From NCBI GenBank assembly GCA_938048735.1, contig CALIUM010000007.1, forward strand, positions 62,001 to 126,000: a DNA stretch of 64,000 nt. Reading direction: 5' to 3'. Position 1 is the first letter of the stretch. Every line of letters begins with the position of its first letter. The notes under the pieces are model-generated. The model was not told the DNA's origin and searched no databases. It saw nothing but the letters and a program-made list of their open reading frames with translations. This document shows positions 18,891-29,279 of the stretch, one piece after another. The DNA comes from an uncultured archaeon (lineage in GTDB: Archaea > Thermoproteota > Bathyarchaeia > TCS64). The position numbers were made by a program, and so were the translations under genes.

Positions 18891-20822
18891 TCACATCCGC
18901 TCTGGCGCCTCTATGCCTAGTACCGAGAGGGCGTTTCTGAGGACTATCCTCACGGAGTCGACGAGCATGAGTCTGGCTCCAGCTAGCCCCGGGGGCTCGG
19001 CCTTTATGACCGGAAGGGCTGCATAGAAGGCGTTGAACCTGTCAGCTAGGATATTAGCATATGAGGAGATCTCACTCGGCCTGAGGCTCTCGCAGGCCTC
19101 CAAGAATACTTCGGGGAACTGGGCTATTAGGAGCACTAGCTCTCTCTCCCTAGCATCTTTGAGAAGGGAGTAATCTGGCTCCGGGCGGCTTGGAGCCCTT
19201 TTTAGTATATTGCAGGCCCTAGCGTGGGAGTACTGGATGAATGGGGCGCTGTTCATCTCGAAGTTCAGAGCCTTATTCCAGTCGAAGACCACCACCTTCA
19301 TCGGGTCTAGGCTCAATAAGGTGTACTTCACGGCTCCATGCCCCACCCTCCTAGCAATGTTGCGCATCTCATCCTCGGTGAGGTTTGGGGATCTCTTTGA
19401 GACCTCCTCGTATGCGAGGGATACAGCCCTCTCCAGAAGCTCACGCAGGGTCACATATCTACCTAGGCGGCCGCTCATCTTAACCTCCGGAAGCCTGACG
19501 AACTCGTAGGCGTAGTGGATCTGCCTGTCAGCCAGCTCCAGCCTTCCCATTGCTGCCAAGGCTATCCTGAGCTGGAGCTGGGCCAGGCTCTGGTCGCATC
19601 CGATGACGTTTATGACCCTGTCGACCCTATTGAACTTCTGGATCGAGTATGCTATATCCCTGGGCGTGTAAAGGGTTGTTCCATCCGCCCTCATCAGTAC
19701 AAGCCTAGGTATCTCATATGATGGGTTTATCCCCCACCTCTCCTTCAGCCCTAGAGCCCTTGCAACGGCCTCACAGTCAAGTATCAGGGCCCCATCCTCG
19801 TAGGAGGTGTATGGTGTCCTCCTGAGGGCCTCTATGGCCTCCTCCACGGCCCCGCTCCAAACCAGGTCTCCCTCATAGTCCCAAAAGTCAAATCTTATGT
19901 CCAGCTCTCCCAGGACTTCCTCGAAACCCCTCACGCAGTACTCCACCAGCCTCCTCACATCCCTCTTGGCCTCGGGAACCCCCCTCTCATACTCCGTGTT
20001 TAGCTTCATGATGCCCACCTCGGGGTCTGGCTCTGACTTCATCCTCTCGTTAAGCTCGTCGAATAGGGGGCTTCTCTCCCTGAGTTCGTTGGCGGCAGAG
20101 GCGTACTTGTCCAGCTCCCTATTTATCCTCCAAACCCTCTCGTCATCCCCCCTCTCCTTCGCCTCCTCGAGTTCCCTCTTCAGCCTCTTAACCTCCTTCA
20201 GGACGTTCACTATGGCGTATATCTCACCAAACCATTCGTCTGCCCTTCCTGAGGGCTCAGGCTTCCCCAACAGCCTCCAGCCATAGGTCGCCGTAGCGAC
20301 CTGCCTCCCCATGTCATCTACGTAGAAGTGAACCTCGACGCTGTGACCCCTCTTCCTCTGGATCCTAGCTAGGGCATCTCCAAGGACGGAGTTTCGAGCT
20401 GTTCCGATGTGGAGGGGGCGTATGGGGTTAGCACTGGTATGCTCCACCATAACCCTCTCGGGCGAGTCTGTCTTCAAGAAGCCATACTCCTCATCTCCCG
20501 TGGCAGCCTCGAGGACGAGCTTGGAGAAGTTTCTAATGTCCGCCTGGAAGTTGATATATCCATTCTTCTCCTCCGCCGAGGCCACCAGCCTCTTTGAGGC
20601 GGCGTTTATCTCCTTTGCCACTCTTTTTGCGAGGTCTATGGGATTCAGGCCGATCCTTGGGCCGAGTTGTAGGCATAACGAGGATGAGAGTTCCCCCATC
20701 TCTATGGTTGGTGGCCTCGATAACCTATCTTCAGGAAGCTCAATGTCTGGGTAGAGCCCCTTTAAAGCCTCCTCTAGTAGCCTTCTGCACTCGGCCCTGA
20801 GCTGGGAGAGGGGGTTAGACAT
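18891..20822 (-). CDS. argS: Arginyl-tRNA synthetase
   Basis: VEHTSANPIRPLHIGTARNSVLGDALARI signature and class Ia C-terminal DALR domain; ATG at 20822 likely (ORF track 20831). Confidence 0.95.
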   Translation of the reverse strand: MSNPLSQLRAECRRLLEEALKGLYPDIELPEDRLSRPPTIEMGELSSSLCLQLGPRIGLNPIDLAKRVAKEINAASKRLVASAEEKNGYINFQADIRNFSKLVLEAATGDEEYGFLKTDSPERVMVEHTSANPIRPLHIGTARNSVLGDALARIQRKRGHSVEVHFYVDDMGRQVATATYGWRLLGKPEPSGRADEWFGEIYAIVNVLKEVKRLKRELEEAKERGDDERVWRINRELDKYASAANELRERSPLFDELNERMKSEPDPEVGIMKLNTEYERGVPEAKRDVRRLVEYCVRGFEEVLGELDIRFDFWDYEGDLVWSGAVEEAIEALRRTPYTSYEDGALILDCEAVARALGLKERWGINPSYEIPRLVLMRADGTTLYTPRDIAYSIQKFNRVDRVINVIGCDQSLAQLQLRIALAAMGRLELADRQIHYAYEFVRLPEVKMSGRLGRYVTLRELLERAVSLAYEEVSKRSPNLTEDEMRNIARRVGHGAVKYTLLSLDPMKVVVFDWNKALNFEMNSAPFIQYSHARACNILKRAPSRPEPDYSLLKDARERELVLLIAQFPEVFLEACESLRPSEISSYANILADRFNAFYAALPVIKAEPPGLAGARLMLVDSVRIVLRNALSVLGIEAPERM

Positions 20823-21141
20823 CCACTTCACACATCCTTAAAATCCAGTTTATCGACTGGGATGGACGGGGAGATCATACTACCCTCACTGAAAAATTTT
20901 TTCTTTTGAAGGGGTTCCAACATTCGAAGTTAGGCTTTTATCTTCAAACAAATATATGAAGATTATGGAAAACTTCACGTTGAAGATAAATTTTTATCAA
21001 AAGATAATCTTTCTTTTTCATGGATTTCATCACAACGAGATAGATTAATTTGATTTACAGATATTATCAAGAGATAGGTTAATAAACTCTCTTATAAACC
21101 GACACACCTTTTAGGAGGCACGGATATCATGAAATGGGATT

Positions 21142-22233
21142 ATGGAGATAAGCTTAGGGAGTCTCAAAGGGTATTTATCAAACCTCTACAGAGGTGAAGT
21201 TAACATCATAAGCCTCACCCCCTTAGGGGTGACGGGTATAAAGCCCGAAGAGGCCCTTAAGGGCTATGGCTATGGAACGGCCCTCTCCATAGAATTCTCG
21301 GTTGATGGGGTCCATAGGAGGGTTGTCTTCAACACGGTGAGGCCCGGGGGGTTTGGCCACGAGAGGATGGCGGACAGGGCGGCGATCCTTATCTGGCAGG
21401 GTGAGGCCTTCAACACCCTCCCAAGGCACGTGAAGGCCATAGATGTCGGGGTCATAACGAGGAAGGGCTCATTGAGATCCCTCGAGAACCCCCTTGAGTT
21501 CTTCATCCTCACAGAGATGGCAGAGGGTCTCGAATACTACCGGGATCTTGACAGGATAAAGGAGGCCGGGGATTTATTGGACCTAGACCTAAGGCGTTGC
21601 AAGGCCTTGGCGGGCTATCTTGCCGAGATCCACTCGGTTAAGGGTTGTGAGCCTGGGCTCTATGAGAGGAGGATCAGGGAACTCGTAGGTCATAGCGAGT
21701 GCATCTTCGGCCTCACCGACAGCTACCCAACTGGCCTAGAATACATTGGGCCCAGAGAGCTGTCCGCCATCGAGAAGAGATGTATAGACTGGAGGTGGAG
21801 GTTGAAGCCCCTCACCCACCGCCTCTCAATGGTTCACGGCGACTATCACCCCTGGAACATCATCTTCACGGGTGATACAGAGTTCAAGCTCTTGGACAGG
21901 AGCAGGGGGGAGTGGGGAGAGCCAGCGGATGATGTAACAGCCCTGGCCGTTAACTACCTCTTCTACGCCCTTCAACAGGCCGGCGAGCTGGATGGGCCCT
22001 TCAAGGTTCTCTGGGAGACCTTCTTCGAGGATTATCTCAAGGCCACTGGGGATCGTGAACTCCTCCATGTGGTTCAGCCCTTCTTCTGCTGGAGGGCCCT
22101 GGTCATAGCATCCCCGATCTGGTATCCCAACCTCCCATTAGATGTAAGGAGGAAGCTCCTAAACTTCGCAAGAAATATCTTGGAGGTCTCTAGGTTCGAC
22201 TATCACGAGGTCAACGGCTTACTGGAGGATTAG
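21142..22233 (+). CDS. APH-family phosphotransferase/kinase
   Basis: MVHGDYHPWNIIFTGDTEFKLLDRSRGEWGEPADDVTALA matches the APH Brenner motif and metal-binding D. Confidence 0.85.
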   Translation: MEISLGSLKGYLSNLYRGEVNIISLTPLGVTGIKPEEALKGYGYGTALSIEFSVDGVHRRVVFNTVRPGGFGHERMADRAAILIWQGEAFNTLPRHVKAIDVGVITRKGSLRSLENPLEFFILTEMAEGLEYYRDLDRIKEAGDLLDLDLRRCKALAGYLAEIHSVKGCEPGLYERRIRELVGHSECIFGLTDSYPTGLEYIGPRELSAIEKRCIDWRWRLKPLTHRLSMVHGDYHPWNIIFTGDTEFKLLDRSRGEWGEPADDVTALAVNYLFYALQQAGELDGPFKVLWETFFEDYLKATGDRELLHVVQPFFCWRALVIASPIWYPNLPLDVRRKLLNFARNILEVSRFDYHEVNGLLED

Positions 22234-22235
22234 GA

Positions 22236-22763
22236 TTGAGGAAAGAGGGTTGGGCCATTTGGATTACTGGGCTCCCAGCATCCGGTAAGTCAACCCTAGC
22301 GAGGGCGGTTAAGGAGAGGCTCGAGGGGCTGGGGATCCATGCACAGATCCTGGAATCCGATATTGTTAGAAAGGTCCTAACACCGAACCCCACATACTCC
22401 CCTGAGGAGAGGGAGACCTTCTACAACTCCCTGGTCTATATTGGCGTCCTGCTGACCCAGAATGGGGTGAACGTGATCTTCGATGCTACCGCAAACAGGA
22501 GGAGGTGGAGGAGGGCAGCCAGGGGCCTAATAGAGAGGTTCCTACAGGTCTATATAAGATGCCCCTTGGAGGTCTGCAGGGAGAGGGATAGAAAGGGGAT
22601 ATATAAGAAGGCGGAGGCTGGAGAGGCACAATATGTTCCAGGTCTCCAGGAGGAGTATGAGGAGCCCTGGGATGCGGATCTGGAGATCGACTGCGTAAGA
22701 GAATCTCCCGAGAAGGCAGCTGAGAAGATCATAGAGATCATGAAGGAGAATGGCTTCATATAA
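22236..22763 (+). CDS. Adenylylsulfate kinase-like P-loop kinase (CysC family)
   Basis: WAIWITGLPASGKSTLARAVKERLE..., FDATANRRRWRRAARGLI, YIRCPLEVCRERDRKGIYKKA. Confidence 0.88.
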   Translation: MRKEGWAIWITGLPASGKSTLARAVKERLEGLGIHAQILESDIVRKVLTPNPTYSPEERETFYNSLVYIGVLLTQNGVNVIFDATANRRRWRRAARGLIERFLQVYIRCPLEVCRERDRKGIYKKAEAGEAQYVPGLQEEYEEPWDADLEIDCVRESPEKAAEKIIEIMKENGFI

Positions 22764-22962
22764 AGAATGAAAAAGTTCAAATGGAACTTCTATTGCATGC
22801 TCCAATTCGAGATGGCTATGGGAAGTTGAAAAGATAATTAAACTGAGATCTAAGGAATTGGATCAAAGCAAAAACCTCAGGAAACCAATCGGTCATATTT
22901 TTGGCTAAGCAATCTCACGGGAAACCCATTAATTTCTACCCGGATGATATAATACTACCGAG

Positions 22963-23802
22963 ATGTTCCAATCCGATGTGAAAGGTGAGCAGGCCTCGAT
23001 CCTCTTCGAGGCGGCTGAGAACGTTAGAAGAAGTGTCATTGATGTTTTGAGGGAGAGGCGAGACTTGGAGGTAAAGGAGCTCAAGAGGGTCTTGGACCTA
23101 TCAGCGCACAACGCCATCCGGGAGGCCCTCAGCAACCTAGGAGCATCAGTGAATGTGGCGAGCGAGGAGGGGGAATACACCCTCGGCGGAGGGGAGGCCC
23201 ACCTCATCGTAGACCCCATAGACGGCACGACCAACCTAGCTAGGGGGGTAGGCTATGCAACCACGAGCATCGCCATTTCAGAGACACCATATCTCTCAGG
23301 AACCTTAGCCGCCATCGTCATGGAGCTGAACTCGGGATTAGCATACTGGGCGGAAAGAGGGAAGGGGGCGTGGCTGGGGGGTTCTAGGATCAGACCCTCG
23401 AGGCCTACTGAAGTTAAAGATGCCCTGATCTCCATTGATATAAGCAAAGGATTCTATCTCCGTTCGTTGGAGAGGCTCATATATAAGGCTGGGCATCTCC
23501 GCCAACTCGGATGCGCCTCCATCTCCCTCTGCCATGTGGCATCGGGAAGAATTGACGCCCACATCGACTACAGGGGAGCTTTGAGGGCGACGGACGCAGC
23601 GGCCGGCCTCTTCATCCTAAAGGAGGCGGGGGGAGTATACATCATAGATGGTGCGATGGACAACGACCTAATGCTCTCGAGGGGGTCGAGGCTTAGGCTC
23701 GTAGCGGCCTCAAGCCAGGTGCTGCTTGATGAGATAATGAGCCTTATAGGGGAGCGCCAAGGCTTTGCATTTCGAGAAGCCACTAAAACCCGCGAGCTTT
23801 AG
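22963..23802 (+). CDS. Inositol monophosphatase / archaeal FBPase family protein
   Basis: LIVDPIDGTTNLARGVGYATTSIA and GALRATDAAAGLFILKEAGG motifs. Confidence 0.88.
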   Translation: MFQSDVKGEQASILFEAAENVRRSVIDVLRERRDLEVKELKRVLDLSAHNAIREALSNLGASVNVASEEGEYTLGGGEAHLIVDPIDGTTNLARGVGYATTSIAISETPYLSGTLAAIVMELNSGLAYWAERGKGAWLGGSRIRPSRPTEVKDALISIDISKGFYLRSLERLIYKAGHLRQLGCASISLCHVASGRIDAHIDYRGALRATDAAAGLFILKEAGGVYIIDGAMDNDLMLSRGSRLRLVAASSQVLLDEIMSLIGERQGFAFREATKTREL

Positions 23803-24457
23803 GGCTAGACTCAATCGATTCCTAGGCCTCGTAGAGGTGGAAGGCGAACCTAGAGGTTGCTTCATACCGAACCCCGGAAGGCTTGGCCTGCTGAGGGCCG
23901 GGGTTAAAGTACACCTTTCTGAGAGAGACCGGAGGAGTAGGAAGACTGCATACGATCTGATCCTAGTGGAATTAGGGGGGGTTTTGGTCTCGATCGACTC
24001 AAGGATGCCCAACAAGATCATAGGAGAAGCCGTAGAGTCAAGCCTAATACCCGAGTTTAAGGGCCTGCGCATAAAGGAGAAAGAGCCCCATCTCCAGGGT
24101 TCAAGGCTAGACTTCCTCCTCTACGGGGGAGGGAAGAATCTCTTCTTGGAGGTTAAGTCCTGCACTCTAGTGGAAAATGGGGTCGCCCTATTCCCAGATG
24201 CGCCCACATCGAGGGGTGAGAGGCATATGAAGACCCTCATAAAAGCTTTAGAATTCGGGAGGGCTGCAGTCCTCTTCCTCGTCCAAAGGGGTGATGCCGA
24301 GGTCTTCAGGCCAAACTGGGAGGTTGACCCAAGATTCTCTGAGGCCCTGAAAACAGCCATCGAGAGGGGCGTGGAGGCATATGCATACACCTGCGAGGTT
24401 TCGCTCTCCTCGATCGAGCTTGATAGAAGATTGCCCATGGAGCTAGAAGCCCTGTAA
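23765..24457 (+). CDS. sfsA: SfsA family protein (sugar fermentation stimulation protein homolog)
   Basis: ARLNRFLGLVEVEG..CFIPNPGRL, GSRLDFLL..FLEVKSCTLVENGVALFPDAPTSRGERHMKTL. Confidence 0.93.
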   Translation: MHFEKPLKPASFRARLNRFLGLVEVEGEPRGCFIPNPGRLGLLRAGVKVHLSERDRRSRKTAYDLILVELGGVLVSIDSRMPNKIIGEAVESSLIPEFKGLRIKEKEPHLQGSRLDFLLYGGGKNLFLEVKSCTLVENGVALFPDAPTSRGERHMKTLIKALEFGRAAVLFLVQRGDAEVFRPNWEVDPRFSEALKTAIERGVEAYAYTCEVSLSSIELDRRLPMELEAL

Positions 24458-24590
24458 TAGTTCCCTTATTTCCCATGCTTAAGTGGTGGAGGACTTAACA
24501 CATTTCCGTTAACCTCCCCCTGAGTCAAACCATTTTGAATGGGATGATTTTTAAGGTTCTAAATAATTTTTATCGAGGGAGGGTCGTCGG

Positions 24591-24899
24591 ATGGGAAAGA
24601 AGAAGGTACTGAGCGAGCGAGAGCTGAAGGAGATGGTCTATCCCTCCGAGAACGACGTCCTCTGCATAGCCGTGAAGATGCTTGGATACGATAGGGTGCT
24701 CGTTAAATGCCAGGATGGCCATACAAGGGTATGTAGGATCAGGGGGAAGATGAAGAGGAAGACATGGATAAGGGAGGGGGATGTCGTCCTAGTCTCCCCA
24801 TGGGACTTCCAAGGGGAGGAGAGGGGAGAGATATTCTGGAGGTACACAGCCAACCAGGTTGAGCAGCTGAGGAGAGAGGGGATCCTGAAGATAGAGTAG
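24591..24899 (+). CDS. eif1A: Translation initiation factor aIF-1A
   Basis: VLCIAVKMLGYDRVLVKCQDGHTRVCRIRGKMKRKTWIREGDVVLVSPWDFQ. Confidence 0.95.
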   Translation: MGKKKVLSERELKEMVYPSENDVLCIAVKMLGYDRVLVKCQDGHTRVCRIRGKMKRKTWIREGDVVLVSPWDFQGEERGEIFWRYTANQVEQLRREGILKIE

Positions 24900-24927
24900 A
24901 AGATCCGGATGGAGGGCTGGATAGACC

Positions 24928-25746
24928 TTGGCCGGCCGAAGGAGCCCAGAGAGGGAGGCGGAGAGGAGGCTCAGGAGGTTTGAGGAAGAGAGCCTCATGC
25001 TCGAGAAACGGGAAGAGGAGTTCGAGGTCTTCGAGGAGGTATTCGACAGGCCCACCCTAGAAGGCCTATACAAGCTGATGAGAAAGGGTGTCATAGACAA
25101 GATCTACGGGGTGGTGAAGGCCGGTAAGGAGGGGAGGATATACTGGGGTAAGGATCCAAGGGGATACGAGCTTGCGGTCAAGATCTATTACACCGTCACA
25201 GGCGAGTTCAGGCATGGCATGATGAAGTACATAGAAGGGGATCCGAGGTTTAAGAGGGTGAGGAGAGATCCGAGAGGTCTGGTCTATACCTGGACCCAGA
25301 AGGAGTTCAAGAACCTTAAGTTGGCGGAAGAGGCTGGGGTCAACGTCCCAAGGCCCATAGAGTGCTTTAGAAACATCCTCGTGATGAGCTTCATTGGAGT
25401 GGATGGGGTTCCAGCCCCGCTTCTGAGGGAGGTTGAGCTTCCTAACCCAGAGGATTTCTACAAGAGGTTGATAGAGGATGTTAGACGCCTCTACCTGAAG
25501 GCCGGCCTCATCCACGGGGATCTCAGCGAGTATAACATAATGGTCTGGGAGGAGGCTCCAGTCATCTTCGACGTCTCCCAGGCGGTTCTAACGGCCCACC
25601 CGAACGCGGGGGCTCTGCTGAGGAGAGATATAGAGAGGATTAATGAGTACTTCAGCCGCCTAGGAGTTGACATCCTAAACGCTGACTCTTTGGAGGTGTA
25701 TGTGAGGGGTGGAGAGGAAGAGCTATATCAAGATTCCCCTGGATAG
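24928..25746 (+). CDS. rio1: RIO1-type serine/threonine protein kinase
   Basis: GVVKAGKEGRIYWG, GLIHGDLSEYNIMV, VIFDVSQAVLTAHPNA. Confidence 0.94.
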   Translation: MAGRRSPEREAERRLRRFEEESLMLEKREEEFEVFEEVFDRPTLEGLYKLMRKGVIDKIYGVVKAGKEGRIYWGKDPRGYELAVKIYYTVTGEFRHGMMKYIEGDPRFKRVRRDPRGLVYTWTQKEFKNLKLAEEAGVNVPRPIECFRNILVMSFIGVDGVPAPLLREVELPNPEDFYKRLIEDVRRLYLKAGLIHGDLSEYNIMVWEEAPVIFDVSQAVLTAHPNAGALLRRDIERINEYFSRLGVDILNADSLEVYVRGGEEELYQDSPG

Positions 25747-26284
25747 GGTTGGGGTTCTAATAGGGCCGAAGGGAAGGGTAAAGGCGAGGATAGAGAGGAT
25801 CTTCGGGGTCTCCCTTGATATAGACAGCGACTCGGGCTCCGTGGAGATAGCCCTAGGCCCGGAGGCGAAGGACATATCCCTACTATTCACGGTTCAGAAC
25901 ATCGTTAAGGCAATTGGGAGGGGCTTCAACCCGAGGAAGGCTGAGAGGCTGGCGGAGGAGGACCATGACCTCCTCATCATCGACCTCTCAGAGTACTGCA
26001 GAACCAGGAACTCCATCGCGAGGGTAAAAGGCAGGATCATAGGTAGGAAAGGCCAGGCTAGGGCGTTACTGGAGGAGCTTACGGAGACTATGATAAGCGT
26101 CTACGGAGACACCGTCTCTATAATCGGTAGGGCGGACAGGCTTAACGTGGCGAGGGAGGCCATCCTAATGCTCGTGAAGGGGGCCTTCCATAAGACCGTC
26201 TGGAACTACCTCTACGAGCAGAGGAGGAGGATGAAGAGGGAGGCAACCGAACTCTGGGAGGAGGGTGGCGCCGAATACGGGTGA
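25709..26284 (+). CDS. KH-domain RNA-binding protein (archaeal Dim2/Pno1-like)
   Basis: IKIPLDRVGVLIGPKGRVKARIERIFGVSLDID and RVKGRIIGRKGQARALLEELTETMISV. Confidence 0.9.
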   Translation: MERKSYIKIPLDRVGVLIGPKGRVKARIERIFGVSLDIDSDSGSVEIALGPEAKDISLLFTVQNIVKAIGRGFNPRKAERLAEEDHDLLIIDLSEYCRTRNSIARVKGRIIGRKGQARALLEELTETMISVYGDTVSIIGRADRLNVAREAILMLVKGAFHKTVWNYLYEQRRRMKREATELWEEGGAEYG

Positions 26285-26290
26285 AGCGGC

Positions 26291-27880
26291 TTGGCAGAGG
26301 CATCATACCAATCCATAAGCCCCTCCGACTTCTTCTACAGGAACAGGGAGATAGCTGGTTTCAGCAATCCGAGCAGGGCCCTCTACTCCGCTGTTAGGGA
26401 GCTTCTGGAGAACTCCCTAGATGCCTGCGAGGCTCGAAGGGTTCCCCCAGATATATACCTGAGGATCAGGGAGGTGCTTCCATCGAAGGGCGAAGAGGGG
26501 CCTGAGGTTTATTCCCTGAGGATCGAGGATAACGGGACAGGCATCCCTGATGAGTATATCCCCCTCTGCTTCGGAAAGGTCTTCTACGGCTCGAAGTACA
26601 TTCTCAGGCAGTCTAGGGGGACCTTCGGGCTTGGAGGGACCATCACCATACTTTACGGTCAGATCACCACCCATAAACCCGTGAGGGTGGCCTCAAGTAT
26701 AGGAAAGGAGATACACGAGTACGAGATGATGATCGACATTGAGCACAACGAGCCAATAGTGCTTAGGCATGAGGTCCATGAGAACAAGAAGGGGTGGCGG
26801 GGAACCATAGTGGAGCTTCAGCTCGAGGGAGACTACTCGAGGAGCATGAACAAGATATACGAGTATCTGAAGCAGACGGCGATGGTCTGCCCCTACGCGG
26901 ATATAACCTTCGTTGATCCCAAGGGGCGCCTATACAGGTTTGAGAGGGCTACCGACCAGATGCCCCCGCCACCGAGGGCGGTTAAACCCCATCCCAAAGG
27001 GGTGGATGTGGAGACCCTGAGGAGGATGGTGGCCTCGACGAGGGCGAGGAACATGAAGGCCTTCATGATGGAACACTTTCAAGGAGTTGGGGAGGTCACG
27101 GCTGAGAGGTTCCTTAACACCGCCTCAATCGACCCTAGGACTCCCCCAGGTGAGTTGGGCCCTGAGGATATCGTCAAACTGGTCCGCGCAGCGAACGATT
27201 TCGAGGAGTTCAACAGGCCTGATCCAAGCTGTCTATCACCCATAGGTGAGGAGCTTCTTGGAATGGGGATAAAGAAGGAGCTGAACCTGACAGACGCGGA
27301 CTTCCTGATGGCCGTCCAGAGGAGGCCTTCCACCTACCTGGGCTTCCCCTTCATCGTGGAGGCAGCTATGGCCCATGGAAGGTCCCTCGCGAGGCAGGGC
27401 TTCAGCGGCATTACCCTCTACAGGTTCGCGAACAAGATACCCCTCCTCTTCGACGAGTCTAGCTGCGTCATCTGGAAAGCGGTCAACAGGAACATAAACT
27501 GGAGCACCTACCTCGTCTCACCTGACACCCCGCTTGTGGTGGCCGTCCATGTCTGCTCAACAAAGATACCCTATAAGAGCGTTGGGAAGGAGTTCCTAGC
27601 CGATCAGCCTGAGGTTGAGAGGGAGATAACCAATGCGATCCGCCAGCTTGCTAGACACCTTAGGCTCTATATCTCTAGGAGCATAAGGATGGCGAGGGAG
27701 AGGAGGAGGCTCAGCGTGTTCGAGAGGTTCCTCCCCAAGATCGCGGAGTTCTCCGCGAAGCTCGCGGATAAAGAGGAGATTCCAGATATAACTCCCCTCC
27801 TCAGGGCTGTAGGGGCAGACCTCGAGGAGGTTGAGAGGAGGATTAAAGAGGTGCCTCAGGTTGTCGGGGAAGGCTGTTAG
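26291..27880 (+). CDS. top6B: DNA topoisomerase VI subunit B
   Basis: GHKL ATPase motifs ELLENSLDACE, IEDNGTGIPDEYIPLCFGKVFYGSKY, GTFGLGGTITILYGQ. Confidence 0.96.
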   Translation: MAEASYQSISPSDFFYRNREIAGFSNPSRALYSAVRELLENSLDACEARRVPPDIYLRIREVLPSKGEEGPEVYSLRIEDNGTGIPDEYIPLCFGKVFYGSKYILRQSRGTFGLGGTITILYGQITTHKPVRVASSIGKEIHEYEMMIDIEHNEPIVLRHEVHENKKGWRGTIVELQLEGDYSRSMNKIYEYLKQTAMVCPYADITFVDPKGRLYRFERATDQMPPPPRAVKPHPKGVDVETLRRMVASTRARNMKAFMMEHFQGVGEVTAERFLNTASIDPRTPPGELGPEDIVKLVRAANDFEEFNRPDPSCLSPIGEELLGMGIKKELNLTDADFLMAVQRRPSTYLGFPFIVEAAMAHGRSLARQGFSGITLYRFANKIPLLFDESSCVIWKAVNRNINWSTYLVSPDTPLVVAVHVCSTKIPYKSVGKEFLADQPEVEREITNAIRQLARHLRLYISRSIRMARERRRLSVFERFLPKIAEFSAKLADKEEIPDITPLLRAVGADLEEVERRIKEVPQVVGEGC

Positions 27881-28949
27881 AGAGGCTGATAGGCAGAGGG
27901 AGATGACCGAGCTTGCCCTGAAGCAGCTGGGCAGCCTCGTCTACGAGCAGATAAGGGCTAGGGAGTTCCCTTGGATCATGATACAGAGCAGGTCAACCGA
28001 CAATATAATCTATGATCAAGAACTCAAGCAGTATATACTGGGAGACCGCCTTATCAGGAGGCATTCCAGAAACATAGCCCACATCCGACCCTTCGCCCAG
28101 CTCATATGGACCGCCTGGTTTAGCAGGGAGCTCCTGAGGCATAGGAAGACAAGCACACTGAGGGAGGTCTACTACTCGGCGAGGGGGCAGAGGGATATAG
28201 AGTTCAAGGATCAGGACGAGTCGGACAACATCATAACAGACCTCGAGACGGCCCTGAGCAGGCCCAGGGAGGATTTCAACATCTACCCCGAGGAGAGGAG
28301 CGCGATCTTCGGAGACCTCACCATTGAGTACACCGTCCCTGGGTACGAGGGTAAGAGGATGAACCTGACCGAGCATCCTGATGGGGTTATGATAGGCCCT
28401 GCCCTGACAAGCGCGGAGTTCATAGAGACATCGGCAGACAAGGTTCTAGTGATAGAGAAGGGGGCGATGTTCACTAGGCTAGTCGAGGAGAGGGCTCACG
28501 AGAAGTTCAACGCAATCCTGATCCATACAGCTGGTCAGGCGCCTCGATCCACGAGGAGCATAATCCAGAGGCTAAATCAGCTGGGGAAGATGCCTGTCTA
28601 CATCTTCACGGATGGTGACCCATGGGGCGTCCACATAGCCATGGTGATCATCTCAGGCTCGGCGAACGCAGCCCACCTTAGGGGGCTCGCAACCCCGGAT
28701 GCGAAGTGGATAGGGGTTTGGGCCACCGATATAGTAAAGTACCGTTTGCCCACGGAGAAGCTCACCGACATGGATATCAAGAGGCTCAAGGAGCTTAAGA
28801 AGGATCCGAGATATGGGGGGGAACTCTGGCAGAGGGAGATAGATCTATTCATTAAACTCGGGGTGAAGGCCGAGCTCGAGGCCTTCAGCCGCTATGGCCT
28901 GACATATATAGTGGACAAGTATCTTCCGGACAAACTGGAAGGGGCCTGA
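27831..28949 (+). CDS. top6A: DNA topoisomerase VI subunit A (Spo11-like); start uncertain
   Basis: TSTLREVYYSARGQ catalytic Tyr region and TOPRIM VLVIEKGAMFTRL...FTDGDPWGVHIAMVI. Confidence 0.96.
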   Translation: MRGGLKRCLRLSGKAVREADRQREMTELALKQLGSLVYEQIRAREFPWIMIQSRSTDNIIYDQELKQYILGDRLIRRHSRNIAHIRPFAQLIWTAWFSRELLRHRKTSTLREVYYSARGQRDIEFKDQDESDNIITDLETALSRPREDFNIYPEERSAIFGDLTIEYTVPGYEGKRMNLTEHPDGVMIGPALTSAEFIETSADKVLVIEKGAMFTRLVEERAHEKFNAILIHTAGQAPRSTRSIIQRLNQLGKMPVYIFTDGDPWGVHIAMVIISGSANAAHLRGLATPDAKWIGVWATDIVKYRLPTEKLTDMDIKRLKELKKDPRYGGELWQREIDLFIKLGVKAELEAFSRYGLTYIVDKYLPDKLEGA

Positions 28950-28970
28950 CCACTGGTTTTATAGGGAGAA

Positions 28971-29189
28971 ATGGGCGTTGATGGTGGGATGTCAGAGGCT
29001 GAAGGCATAAACCCCGGATCCATCGCCATAAACCTACTCGGTCTGGTCATCCTGAGCATAGGCCTGTTCCTTGTCTATTCCTCCATGCAGGTAAGGGAGA
29101 TAGGGGTCTCAGGCCCAAGGATCATAACCCTAATAGGCCTAGTCATCGCTCTCATCGGGGGTACAATGATAATAGCTAGGAAATCCTAG
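28971..29189 (+). CDS. Small two-TM membrane protein
   Basis: 72 aa with two hydrophobic helices; directly downstream of top6A. Confidence 0.55.
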   Translation: MGVDGGMSEAEGINPGSIAINLLGLVILSIGLFLVYSSMQVREIGVSGPRIITLIGLVIALIGGTMIIARKS

Positions 29190-29279
29190 CATGGTAAAGA
29201 CTGGCACACCTCTAGCTGGATCATTAATGGTTTAACTTGGCAAAAACTTCTTAAAAAGAGTGGATGTTGAGTATTCGAG

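Noticed and set aside
24591-28949. aIF1A-RIO1-KH-TopoVI cluster considered as a novel system
   Set aside because: A recognisable archaeal gene neighbourhood for translation, ribosome biogenesis and topoisomerase genes; ordinary.
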